A stretch of DNA of 64,000 nucleotides, from contig JAGMUV010000004.1 in the NCBI GenBank assembly GCA_020744425.1, forward strand, positions 1,612,001 to 1,676,000. The letters are read 5' to 3'. A program made the position numbers and the translations under genes. Positions 11,754 through 22,905 of this stretch are shown here, piece by piece; position 1 is the first letter of the stretch; every line of letters begins with the position of its first letter. Below the pieces are notes generated by a model. It had not been told where the DNA came from. It saw only the letters and a list, made by a program, of their open reading frames with translations, and searched no databases. This DNA is from Dactylonectria macrodidyma (Eukaryota > Ascomycota > Sordariomycetes > Hypocreales > Nectriaceae).

Positions 11754-12395
11754 TGCTGAGGAAGGAATAAAATGATGCGCCGTGGGAAAGTTGTTAAACG
11801 TGAAATTAGAGGCTCTCGGAACGTAGACCTCAAATGATTTCAGAATTAACCATATGGGCCCTTCATAATGATAACTATTTTAAGCAGGGAACAGGTCCTT
11901 GCTGGAAATAACGAGCGGGAATTTGTCGAACGGGCGAATCAGGGATCTATTAAAACCGCTGTTGATTAACAAGTGGAGTGCGCGTCACCAGTGAGTCATT
12001 CCCCGATTACCCGGCACCTTTTGCCGATCACCTTCCTACCCTGAGGAACTTGGGAAGTCATGATAGGAGTTTGTCAAAATCATCCCAATGCATCATTTCA
12101 ATTTTTAATTTACTAGGTGCTTCATCAGATGTATCGTGTGGTTGTTTATGTTTGGGAAATTATGAAGTAGCCACGTGTTGTCCTCAACTCGGTATCTGTA
12201 CTCAACTCGGTGTCTTGTTCTTGGACGGGGCTCGGAGATATCTATAAGGCTTTGCACGGTTTTGCTCATCTAGGACTGGCTTCTTGGCCTTAATAAAGGT
12301 CAAGACTGCTAGAAGAAGCGGAGCTTGCAACCGTGAAACACTTGCATAGTGACTGCAACCAGCTTCGATACATCTCTTGTACTCGACTGCCTCCA
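11754..12395. other. Intergenic region
   Basis: Promoter region of the hydrolase and terminator side of the flavin oxidase. No further feature is recognised; the middle (about 12080-12200) is AT-rich. Confidence 0.5.
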
Positions 12396-13891
12396 TCACA
12401 GCTTCGAGCTCTTAGCCATCCCCGAGGAGAGGGCCACGTTCTGAAGCGCCCGTTCCCCCTTTGAGCCCTCCATTAGTTCATTCACTGGTCTTTGATATTT
12501 CTTCAAAGACCTCCAACGCCAGGCCTTCATGGCTGGTCTTTCCACACCCTTGCCTTCAATGACATCTACCACCCAGCTTCCGATAGTAGGGAGATACTTA
12601 AACGCATGCCCGCTTCCAGCCGTGGCAACCATCAAACCATCGTTGCTTGGGACCCGGTCGATGATGAAGTGGTTGTCGAATGAATCGGTATACCAGCACA
12701 GCCTTGTGATAGAGATATCAACGTTGGCTAGCTCGGGTAGGTATTCGTCGGTGAACTTGCGCACGACCTTAAGCGCCTGGGCGGGGATCTTTTGAATCTG
12801 CTCGTCTTCGGTCCAGCGGGTGATGGGTACACTGCGTTCGTGACCATCTACTTGCATACGAGGGTTTGTATATTTCGTCCCTCGGTAGCCAATCTTGAGC
12901 TGGCCCTGTTCGTCCACCGGGAATCCATACAGTCCAGCTTCAGCTCCCTCAGTGATCTTGAATGACCACGCGGGAAACCTGGATGGGGAGAAGCGTGGGT
13001 GGAGGTCCTCTGGAAGCTTAAAGATGACGACGGAGCCGGCTGTTGTCTCAGCGAAGCCATCCAGTGACGGCACTAAACTCGGCGTCCATCCACCACATGC
13101 CATGATGGTGAGGGCGGCTTGGTGTGTTTTTCTATCGGCAGTGCGGACGCCTAATATCTTGCCAGCTGGGCCTTGCACCGTGGAAATGACCTTCCCAGCT
13201 ATTGGGTCTAGGAGAAAGCGAACGCCTAGACGCTTGGCTTTTTGCAAGGCAAAGCGACAGGCCTTGTCTGCCAGGGTAATGCCGCCAGTGGTGTCCAACA
13301 CACCGAGCAACTTCTTTGAGAACGGCTGCATGTGCGATGCCAGGCCTCTTTCCTCAGCCAGAAGCAGGTGTTTCTTGTTGCTGTTCACAAGTTGCGTGTT
13401 GTGATATCCAGCCTTGTCCATATTCTCGATCGTCGCCTTCTCGAAGGGAGGTAAGGTATTCGCATCGGTACAGGAAAGATCGCCGTTGTTGATCCAAATA
13501 TCATCTTGCGAGGTCATACCCGGAGGCACAGCTGGGTCGCCGCGTCGAAGTTCTTCGGTCCACGTATTCCAAGCTTTGATGGCATCGAGGCTTAGATCCT
13601 GGTAAATCGTCTGGGAACCGTAGGCTGAGCGGATGATCTTGTTGATGTCTTGATGACCACGTCGGTCAGAGAAATGTCTGGTCATGAGTTGGGTAGTAAC
13701 TAACCGGCGGAAGCAGCGTCGCAACCTTTAGTGTACGAATACAGCGTCTTCTCGTAAGGCTGTCTGTCGATGAGGGTCACGTTTGTGTATCCTCGCTCTG
13801 CCAAGTGAATGACAGTGCTAAGACCGAATATCCCGGCACCGACGACTATGATTGCGTCCGTCTTGGTAGGAGGGGATGTACTGAGAGTCAT
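12396..13891 (-). CDS. FAD-dependent amine oxidase, fructosyl amino acid oxidase/saccharopine oxidase-like, peroxisomal
   Basis: Exons 13891-13705 and 13648-12396 encode 479 residues of the DAO/MSOX-amadoriase family. The family oxidises a secondary amine C-N bond (Amadori-type glycated amino acids, saccharopine, pipecolate or sarcosine) and makes hydrogen peroxide. The dinucleotide-binding motif VVGAGIFGLSTVIHLAERGY sits near the N-terminus. The join at ASA/DINKIIRSAYG restores a family hallmark. The motif LCWYTDSFDNHFIID contains Cys380, at the place where MSOX-type enzymes attach FAD covalently. The C-terminus is SKL, a classic peroxisomal type-1 signal, sensible for a peroxide-forming oxidase. 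The gene is divergent from the MFS gene at 14957 across about 1.06 kb. The exact amine substrate is not readable from sequence. Confidence 0.88.
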
Positions 13892-14956
13892 CTTGGATCA
13901 GTAACATTGAGGAGCGATTAGCTGGCTATGGAGCGATTAACCAGAGGTAGCTTTGGGTCGAGGAAGCTAGCAAAGATATATCATACGCGCCCACTCGTTA
14001 CTGAGAGTAATGCGCTCCGATGACAGACCGATTGGGGAGTTTGAGTCAGCCGGTACAGTAAAGAAGAAGAGGACGAACTGCCTAAAACCTCACTTCGACT
14101 TATCTCAGGCGGCATGGGTTTGCCTTGAGTTCTTAAACCGTCTGAAGCCGTCAATTCCATCCGATCCGATGCACTGGAAATTCCCGCCGGCGCCCCAGAT
14201 CAGCGACACCGGAGCTGAGAGATGTCGACGAAACATCAGTCAGACAGACGGCAGAGAGTTCAGCGCGTTGTTATCTGGCTTGGTCTTTTGCGACGGCAAC
14301 CAAGCATCGGAAACGGCCATCATGATCCAAGATGTCGGAAATAACACCGGCAAATACCGATGCACGGCAGGGTTAGCTCATGATGCTATTGGGCGACCGG
14401 AACTTATTTAGTGCTTCAAGACCCCGAATCCATCAATCGGGATCGGGCCTCGGATTGAACCGATGCAGTGTCCACAGATAAGCTAAGACATCCGATATTC
14501 TATGCCATCAGTTTGTATGGGTGGCTAAGTGGCAACCCTGACTCGCCCACCCTGGCAGAAACTTCAGCCAGAACTGTCCATGTCTCCGTCACTATCTCAC
14601 GGGATAGACGCCTTTCACGGAAATGACAAACCTTTCTGCCATCATGTCCCAGGTACCCCGCGCAATCTAGTGTCACGCAAGTCACAATATTCGTCCAACG
14701 CTTATCTCGCCAAGAGTTCGAGACCAGGGCTTACCTTGGATGTTGAGATATCGAACTGAGACCAGGGTCAAGGTAAGTTATCCTAGCGCCGCTTTCCCCG
14801 CGTCCTGAAAGAGGAAGACGCAGACGGATCGATCGATACCTAGGTGTTCATGCAGGTATTTAATATCACGGCTTCCTCCCAGGTTGCCATACCGGCCGGA
14901 GACAACGAAGGTCGCCACACACCCCGAATTGAACGCAATACTTCGAGACCTTGACC
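13892..14956. other. Divergent promoter region between flavin oxidase and MFS gene
   Basis: No gene is supported here. A GGAAATTCCCGCC element at 14176-14188 resembles the palindrome found in the 30-38 kb promoters. Confidence 0.5.
14176..14188 (-). promoter_or_regulatory. GGAATTTCC-type element, weaker variant
   Basis: The sequence on the plus strand is GGAAATTCCCGCC. It shares the 9-bp core and one GC arm with the 16-bp palindrome at 30400 and 35373, but lacks the GTGGGG arm. It lies within the divergent promoter of the flavin oxidase and the MFS gene. Confidence 0.3.
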
Positions 14957-16824
14957 ATGGCTCCAACCAAAGAAAAATTCAATGACCCAGCCTGGCCTCC
15001 AGGCACTGTCCAGCTCAAAGGTGAGGAATCTCCCCCCAGCATCTATCTGGTGGAGTATCTTTACCTAGGTTCCATTACTAATTCATTTCATCAGAGGAGG
15101 ATCGGTCAGATGTGACCATTCTACAGCCGCAGCCTACGCGAGACCCCAATGATCCACTGGTTAGTTACTTTCACCGAACCACTTATGTATGAAAGATGCT
15201 GACACAAACTCAAGAACTGGCCGAAGGGCCTGAAGTACCTGAACTTTGGCCTCGCCACATTCTACTCTATGATGGTGTTTGCATTGTAAGTCGACACTTT
15301 AGAACCCAAGCATGTCGCATAGTTACTGACCCTTGTCCAGCATCGATGTCGCTACACCGACTTGGGGTCCCACGCATGAAGAGCTCGGTTTCAGCTACGA
15401 CATGTTGAACAACAGCTACGCGGCCGGATGCGGTGCCCTAGCCATCGGGGCCGTTGTCCTGATCCCCTTTGCGCTCAAATACGGCCGTCGCCCGGTCTAC
15501 ATCTTCAGCACGGCTATCCAAATGGGCGTCTCCATCTGGTCTGCCCGCCAGCAAACCGTGGCAGATTTGATGCTGGTAAACATCATTAGCTGCTTCGTCG
15601 GTGCTCTTGCCGAGGTCGTCGTGCAGATGACTGTCGCCGACGTCTTCTTTGTAAACCAGCGTGGAACCATGAACAGCTTGTTCTTCTGGTCGACAAGGAT
15701 CGGCGCCTCGTTGGCACCAATGGCGGCGGGCTACTCTACCGTGTCTCAGGGCTGGCGCTGGGTCTGGTGGTGGGTTGCCATCTTCTTCGGGCTGCTCTTG
15801 GTGGCCATGATCTTCCTGTATGAGGAGACCAAATTCGTCCCCAGCATGATTGAGGGCGTCGGCTTGAGTCACGACACCAACACCAATGTCGCCGATGACA
15901 AAGGAAAAAAGGATCTTGAGCTGGCTCGTACTACAAGTGATGCGGGTGCAAAGTTGACAGCCACTTCTATCGACCCTACCATTCCCAGAAAGACATACAA
16001 GCAGCGCCTCGCGCTGACGACTTCATCTCCAGGATCTCTCCACTTTCTCTTCCGCCACTGCTACCAGCCGTTCCAGATCCTCGTTTCAGTACCAGGCGTC
16101 TTCTACATGTCGCTTGTCTACGGCGGCATGATGGTCGCATCTAATGTCATCGTCACCACTGTTTCTAACTGGATGACGCGGGCGCCATACAACTTTGATG
16201 CATCACAAATTGGGTTGATGAGCCTTGCTCCATTCATCGGGTCGACGCTGGGCACTCTCATCTGCGGCCCGTTTAGCGACTGGTTGATTCTGTTCCTCGC
16301 CAAGCGGAATAAGGGTATTTACGAGCCCGAGATGCGCCTCTGGGTCATGACGGCTTTTGCTCCCTTTGTCCCCATCGGAATGGTTCTTTTCGGAGTCGGA
16401 CTCAACAACGGCTGGCCATGGCCTATTCTCGCTATAGGCTACGGAATGTGTAGCTTTGGCACTGCCCCCGCCGGCACCATCGCTCTGACGTATATCACGG
16501 ACGCTTACACCGAGGTAAGAAATAGGCCTACGGCCCTGAGTTTATGCAGCGCTAATTTCCTTTTCTCGAAATCAGATTGTCGGCGACGCCATGGTTGGGG
16601 TGACTTTTACTCGCAACATGTGCTCTACCATGTTCATCTTTGCTCTCCCGCCCTGGATCGCCGCCGCGGGATTGCAAAGTGTCTATATTACGATGGGCGT
16701 CCTGATTTCTACTATTCTCTTTGGCAGCGGAATCTTTATCGCATTCGGCAAGACATTTCGGTTTCGATTCCGAAAAACCTATCGACACTTCGCTACAAAG
16801 CAGTTTGAGCCGCGGGTTCTGTAG
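14957..16824 (+). CDS. MFS transporter, 12-helix DHA1/HOL1-like
   Basis: Exons 14957-15020, 15095-15159, 15215-15285, 15341-16514 and 16576-16824 encode 540 residues. All joins keep frame and have GT-AG ends. The N-terminal DPLNWPKGLKY is the usual entry into helix 1 of this carrier group. The loop motif LKYGRRPVY follows helix 2, and the sequence shows two halves of about six helices. A charged central loop runs about residues 240-290 (DDKGKKDLELARTTSD). Proton-driven carriers of this type export drugs or metabolites, or import small organic solutes. Substrate is unknown. It is divergent from the peroxisomal flavin oxidase and followed by a Zn2Cys6 regulator, which suggests a small functional group. 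Confidence 0.88.
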
Positions 16825-17677
16825 AGGTGGCATTCAAGAATTGAGGGCATTATTTGAGCCGCTAGGAACCCATAACGGCTACATCACAAATCATTTAACC
16901 TTTTGATGCTCATCTTGTAATCGATTCCTCTTACAATCCCCGTTTCATTCTTGTCTAGCTATTTTGTGTATAAACTCTAGCCTAGTTCTAGGTAAATACC
17001 ATGCAGTTCAATTCGAGTCTAAAAGTGAATATAATTATGTGCAATGTTTTTCATATCATGGACCCAAGGGCTTTGCTTGTTCGTGGACCGTTTTGGAGAC
17101 TATCCTAGCATGTCATGTCGTGAGTATTGCGTACATTGTATTGCATTGAATCATAATATAGTTGAATAACCAGGTGGGAATGCTGGTGTTTATTATTCAT
17201 TCGTTCTTGTGCGCTACCATATATGTGTTGAACTGTGTGTTGGTGCCTTTGCAATCGTTTGGTAGACATTTGAACTGTCCATTATGTATCATTGCATGGG
17301 GGAGTAGGATGTATTATTATAATTAGCGACTGCATACTTAGTTCATACCTATGATAAACTATTCTTCCCCAACTCCCCGTGACGTCAGTCTGGTGATGAG
17401 TGTTGCGTCGGGAAGGTAGTAGATCCCAGAATGATGGCTTGGTCGGGTTTTGATTTATCCGACCCGGGCGTGATGCAAATGACATCGGCGGAGTAGGTTA
17501 TCAACTTCCCAACACCAACCACTCAGAAGACAGAACCTCAGAGAAAGAAACCCGTCTTCCACTCACTAGGATAGTTGTATGCAACACTTGAGAAGGCGAT
17601 TTCTCGCTCCCTTCTAGGCCAATAACAAATTGCTCGTCTTGTCATTGGCGAGACATCTTCGATCTGCGAGACACAAC
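16825..17677. other. Intergenic region
   Basis: 3' region of the MFS gene and promoter of the Zn2Cys6 gene. The first half is AT-rich; nothing else is recognised. Confidence 0.5.
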
Positions 17678-20012
17678 ATGCTCTCCCACAATCGCCACAG
17701 GCGGCCGATGCGGCCTGCTCCTCGACGCAGGGGGACCAGAGCTCAGACGGCCTGCATCAGCTGTAAAGAGCGAAAGCTGAAGGTAATGCGCACTCATCAA
17801 TGACTCACCGTAATCATCCTTATGCTAACAACCTTCGTAGTGCGACGACCAAGTTCCATCTTGCGCCAACTGCCAACGTCTTGACCTCAGTATGTTGGGA
17901 AGCTACCTAAAATCTCTATGTGGTGTGAGTTAACGACAGTGTGTAGCATGCCTCGTGGAAGATCCTTCCACTAAACGACAATTGCCAAGAAACTACCTGG
18001 AAACAATGGAAGAACGCGTCGAACTGCTAGAGCGTCTTCTGCAGCAGCAAAGCCAACCGCACGCCTCTGCCGGGCCGCAGATGCCGGTGCTTCGCAACTT
18101 TAACTATCCAAGTGCAGTTGCGGCATCATCTGGAGCGAGGGACCGAGATCGAGATGAAAATGATGCAACGACTGATCTCATCTCAAAAGCCGGAGTCTTG
18201 AGCCTCCATGCCTCCGGGGCGGAGCCGCATTACTTCGGGCCCTCATCCATCTTCTCATTTTCGCGCGTCATTCATGCATGTGTTCGCCAAGCCGTGCAAG
18301 AAAAGCCTGGGAGTGAATTCGACCCTAACTTGGATGAGATGGATGCGTCCTCCTTGGTTCCTTGCCGACTACCGAGTTACGAGGTCGGATTGGCACTCAG
18401 CAATGCCTACTTCGATAACGTTCATCTTCAGTATCCTTTCTTGCACGAGCCAACTTTCAGACAGTGGGAAAGCAATGCTGCTGGCCTGGACTCCATGGCG
18501 GCCACTCCAACCGAGCTGTTTTTTGTCAACATGGTGAGCAGATGCATTCCCTCTCCAGAAATCCATCACTAACAACACTCAGGTGTATTCAATCGGGGCG
18601 CTTCTCAAGCCCAACACCAGGTCTCTACCCCAAGTGAGTTGCTTGAGTTTTGCGTCTCCCTTCAGCCGTTCGGGGCAGACTGATGAGTATACAGCAACTT
18701 TATGTCTCAGCTCTCGTGTACATCGACCACGTACTCTCGATGAAGAACGTCGAAGCCATTCAGGCGTTGCTATGCTGCGCATTGTTCTCGATTCGATCTT
18801 CCATGGGCCCGTCTGTATGGTTAGTTGAGCGAGATTGAGTAACGATTCACGACTGACAACAGATAGGAACCTTTCTGGACTCGCTTTACGTCAATGCATT
18901 GAACTCGGCTATCATCGAAACGTCAAGAAGATCAACTTGAGAACAAATACATTGCGGCTAGAACTGCGGAAGCGAGTGTTTTGGTGCGCATACCAGATGG
19001 ATTGTGCCTCGTCCGTCAATTTGGGCCTTCCACTAAGCCTCCCGATCCAAGAAGTCGACACTGAGGTGAGAGTTTAGCGCTGACATAGAAGTATCCACGT
19101 TGCTAAGAAACTGCCTGTCATCAGTTCCCGATGGATATCGACGACTCGTCTATCACAGAGGCTGGGGTGAACGGGTTGCCACGGCAATCGCCAAGTGACC
19201 CTGTAACAACCACATCACATGCGCTGCATCAGTTCCGCGTCCGGTGCATCTGGGCGCGTATTTATGCACAGCTATACTCTAACGCTGCTAGTGAACGTCA
19301 CGACAACCAAAGCTATCTAGCACAAGTGCAAATATTACGCAAGGAACTTGATGACTGGCTAGCAGACACTCCACCAGAACCTCAACGGTCTAGCGTTCCG
19401 ATGACCGTCTTTGCGAGCTTGGAAGATTACAAAGCGACCTACAACGAATCCCTCCTGTTCCTCTACCGCGGTCAACTGACAGACAAAGAGAAAGTGCATG
19501 ACGATGTGTTTCTTGAGTGCATGCAAGCTGCTAGCGACATCTGCCAATCGTGCAAACGCCTCTACATCGGGAAGCCAATCAATTATACCTGGTCGACTCT
19601 GCATGTCATCTTCCTAGCAGGCTTGACGAACTTGCATTGCCTTTGGACCTCGGCTGCTGTTCGCCAGGCTGTCAGGATTGACAGCGTCAGCAACACCTTT
19701 ACGACCTGCACGATGCTGCTCGCTATTATGGCAGAGCGCTGGGAAGGTGCCGCGCCATACCGGGATCTGTTTGAAGCACTGGCGTCGAGAGCTATGGCGA
19801 TGATGGTGGAACGGAAGCAACACGAGACGGCACCGGCCTTGCCAGCTCCTTTAATAGAGTCTGGCAATCCGAACATAGAGGAACTGACGCAGTGGGCGTC
19901 CCAAATTGCTGACGTCGGTATGCCAGATGCTTTCGGGAGTCTCTTAAGTGGTCTTATTGGTGATTATAATTTGGAAGGACAGGAGTTTGGTGACAGTTTA
20001 TGGGAGTTTTAA
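17678..20012 (+). CDS. Zn2Cys6 transcription factor with fungal-specific TF domain
   Basis: Seven exons (17678-17782, 17841-17889, 17947-18533, 18583-18633, 18695-18819, 18867-19065, 19125-20012) give 667 residues. The binuclear zinc cluster CISCKERKLKCDDQVPSC continues across two introns to ANC and LTC, with spacing C-X2-C-X6-C-X6-C-X2-C-X6-C from residue 26. A leucine-rich helix (METMEERVELLERLL-like, about residues 60-80) follows and could dimerise. The middle-homology region (fungal_trans) is marked by YPFLHEPTF and by VWNLSGLALRQCIELGYHR, which is restored by the join at 18819/18867. The factor is nuclear, probably binds CGG repeats, and may control the adjacent MFS and flavin oxidase genes. 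That target is inferred only from position. Confidence 0.9.
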
Positions 20013-20708
20013 TTCGAGGGCGAAAGCAGCTCTGAAGTTCTGAAGTTATGTTTACATACCACACCACATCCCAAACGAGGACATTCGTTGACCCATGGTA
20101 CAAATTCTTGTTCTTGCGTTATTGAACCCACTGCAGCTGGTAGATTTGAGCAAGTGTGAAAAGGTGAAAAGAATCATGACCTGATCAATATCACCGTTTT
20201 ATAACCTATGATGCATGTCCTATGTTATGACCCCGATCCGGGTACAAGCATGTAGTGATGCGGGCTGGTTTGGACTGTGATAGGAGGCTAGGATCACACC
20301 ATTCTATAATGGACCGCAGCAGGGAGGACCTTTAGACGATTTTTTATGGGCACAGGGATCAAGTAGTAACAGTTTCAACAGCTAGAAGGAACATAACCTC
20401 CCTATTAGTTAGCTATTATAAGACTTCACTCTCTTTATTATATTATGACCCTTCTAATAATAATCTTCTCATGTATTATTTTCTTTCTTTTTATTATAAA
20501 TGCCTCTATTTTAAAAAAAATTCAATTGTTAAAGTCTGATTATTTTTAACTTCAATATTAATCCTAATTAATAATATGAACTTTAACGCTTCATCACGGT
20601 TTATAGCTAAGATCAAATTAAATACAATATCCTCTTAGATGTCTTTATAGCTATGGAGAAATAACTAACCTATTTGCCTCTGTTGTAGTTATATTACTAC
20701 CATCCATA

Positions 20709-22905
20709 ACCCCTCTTTCGGCATACCCCCTCTTTCAGCAAGCAAAATAAAAAAAGCTTCACTAAAACTCACTAACTTCACTTATACTAGAATTAACCAA
20801 AGTAAATAGCTACTTAGAGGACAATGCCTCTATCGATTATAGAAATGATTAGAGTTAATGACTTTAGCTCTCTTAGGCTATGCAGAGCACGCGATCTATA
20901 CATACTGTACTATAGAAATAGTATTGATTTAACCATCAAACTCCTTACCGCTCTTTCCTATATTTTTTAACCTTTATCTATAATAATAATAAGAAAATGC
21001 CTAAGTTAAGACCTCAATAGAAATATATAGAGGAAAATATAGCAGAGGCTATCTTAGATATTACTAATAATAGCGTTTCACCTCCTCAAGCCGCTTAAAG
21101 ACGGGGAGTGCCTTAAAGCACTCTAATTAACAGACTTAACGGTCGCGGGGCCGTTAAAGAGCAGATCCACCCTCATCAACGCTTATCCAAGAACCAAGAG
21201 GATAGATTAGCTGCCTGGATACTCTAGCAGGAGTCCTTAGGCTACGCTCCGTCCTACAGTCAGATTCGCGCCTATATTATAGGCCTGCTAAGACAGCAGG
21301 GCGAACATCCTGACTTAGGACGTAACTAGGTAATCAAGTTTATCAGTCACCGCATAGATCTAAAGACCAAGATAGGTAAACATTAAGAAGCCAAGAGGTT
21401 CGACTCTTTCACACCCAAAGCAGTTCATTAGTACTTTGATATCAGGGAGGACTAGTATGGCTAGATCAAGCCTAAAAATACTATCAACGTTAATAAAGGA
21501 GGCATTATGACTGGTTTTAGCAAGCATCTATCTATATTCCTTGCCAGTATTTGAAATTCGACTGACTAATTCTCTTTATTTAGGCCTAGATAGCCTGGTT
21601 ATAGGAAGCGCGGACCTAAAGCAGAAAGCATTTCTCAAGGGACCACAGACTCGAAATTGGACTTCATTTATTAAAGCTATCACTACTAACAGCCATGCCT
21701 TAATCCCTAGCATAATCTTCAAGGGGAAAGAACTCTAGAAATAGTGGTTTCTTAATGAATTCAAGCAGATAGCAGACTAGTATTATATAACTTCGCCTAA
21801 CGGATGGACTAACGACTACATTAGCATTAAATAGCTTAAAAGAGTCTATCTACTCTAAATAATACTAACTAACAACTCTAACACAAGACTAATCATTTTA
21901 GATAGTTATAAGAGCCATGCAACAGTATGTTCTTCATTTACCTTAGTTTAAGCTTACTACTAAGTAACAGAAGGATGAATGGATAGCCATATACTTTTTA
22001 AATAATATTTATTACTACTATCTACTAGCACACTGCTCTTATAGACTCTAACCACTTAATAATAGAGTATTCAATACCTCTAAGGCCGCATATCGATAGG
22101 AGTTAGAAAAGTTCGCTTTATTAACTGATTCTACTCTAATAGATAAAGTTAACTTCATCAGGGTCTACGCCAAAGCGCGTTAAGTTAGAATGACTAAGAA
22201 GAATATACTCTCCGGCTAGAGGGTTACTAGGAACTGGCCGATCTCACATACTAAGGCACTAAAGCATCCAGAAATCTAACAAAATAGGCCAAAGAGCAAC
22301 CCAAGAGCAACCCCCGAACCCGCGCCATATTTTAACTCAGACAATACACTATAAACAAGCCGTCAAATTCATAATCTCAGGCTAAATAAAATACTAAAGA
22401 CGCAAAGATAGTATAACATAATAGCTAAGGGCTTTAAGGCTTAATAGCAGACAGTAGTAGCACATACTATAAGAATTGCTAGCCTAGAGGAAGAATTGGC
22501 TTGCTTATAAAGAGGGAAGAAGAAGAAGGCAGTACTAAATCCTAATAAACGTTTTATAACTCTTAGAGAGACCCTATCCAGTAGAGAAGCTATAATAGAA
22601 GAGGAGACCCAAAATATAGCTATTAGACTAGAATCGGTCTATTCAAGCGAGCAAGAGTCAGAATCAGAGGCTAGCTCGGTCATCGAAGTCAGAGAGGAAA
22701 CCATACCCCGCCAACTCACCACACGATCAGGGCGGCTTATCAAAAAGCCCAGGGTACAATAGATAAACCTATTCGTTATTTATAAACGAAGATTTTAACG
22801 CATTTCTATCAATTTGGTCCAGTTCTATGTAAGTAAAGTTAGTGATTTTTAGTAGTGGCTTTTTTATTTTGCTTGCTAAAAGAGGGGTTGTGCCGAAAGA
22901 GGGGT
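20709..22905 (+). mobile_element. RIP-degraded pogo/Fot1-like (Tc1/mariner) DNA transposon
   Basis: An element of about 2.2 kb bounded by terminal inverted repeats of roughly 90 bp. The left arm (20709 to about 20797) and the reverse complement of the right arm (about 22815-22905) both start ACCCCTCTTTCGGCA and stay recognisably alike to the end. Each arm holds two close copies of an ACCCCTCTTTC unit. The left flank is TA, the usual target of this superfamily; the right flank reads TG, possibly a mutated TA. Inside lies one plus-strand transposase frame broken by many TAG/TAA codons. Base composition and the type of change point to RIP. The element can no longer move by itself. Confidence 0.85.
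20997..22760 (+). pseudogene. Transposase remnant, CENP-B-type HTH plus DDE domain
   Basis: Reading through stops from an ATG at 20997 gives a recognisable pogo-family transposase. A helix-turn-helix region (NQEDRLAAWIL, then stop, then QESLGYAPSYSQIRAYI) comes first, followed by FDSFTPKAV and YGWIKPKNTINVNKGG. Next come GLDSLVIGSADLKQKAFLKG, RNWTSFIKAITTN, SPNGWTND and LIILDSYKSHA. At the first catalytic site the family's DEGG reads NKGG, and LQPLDNG-like sequence reads PLNNR. These Asp-to-Asn and Glu-to-Lys changes are G-to-A transitions, as in RIP. Most premature stops sit where Gln or Trp is expected. A GC...AG insertion of about 60 bp at 21520-21583 looks like an intron whose donor may also be mutated. 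Confidence 0.82.

Noticed and set aside
15438..15872. 144-codon minus-strand frame inside the MFS gene
   Set aside because: Antisense shadow of a GC-rich exon, without hydrophobic or family features.
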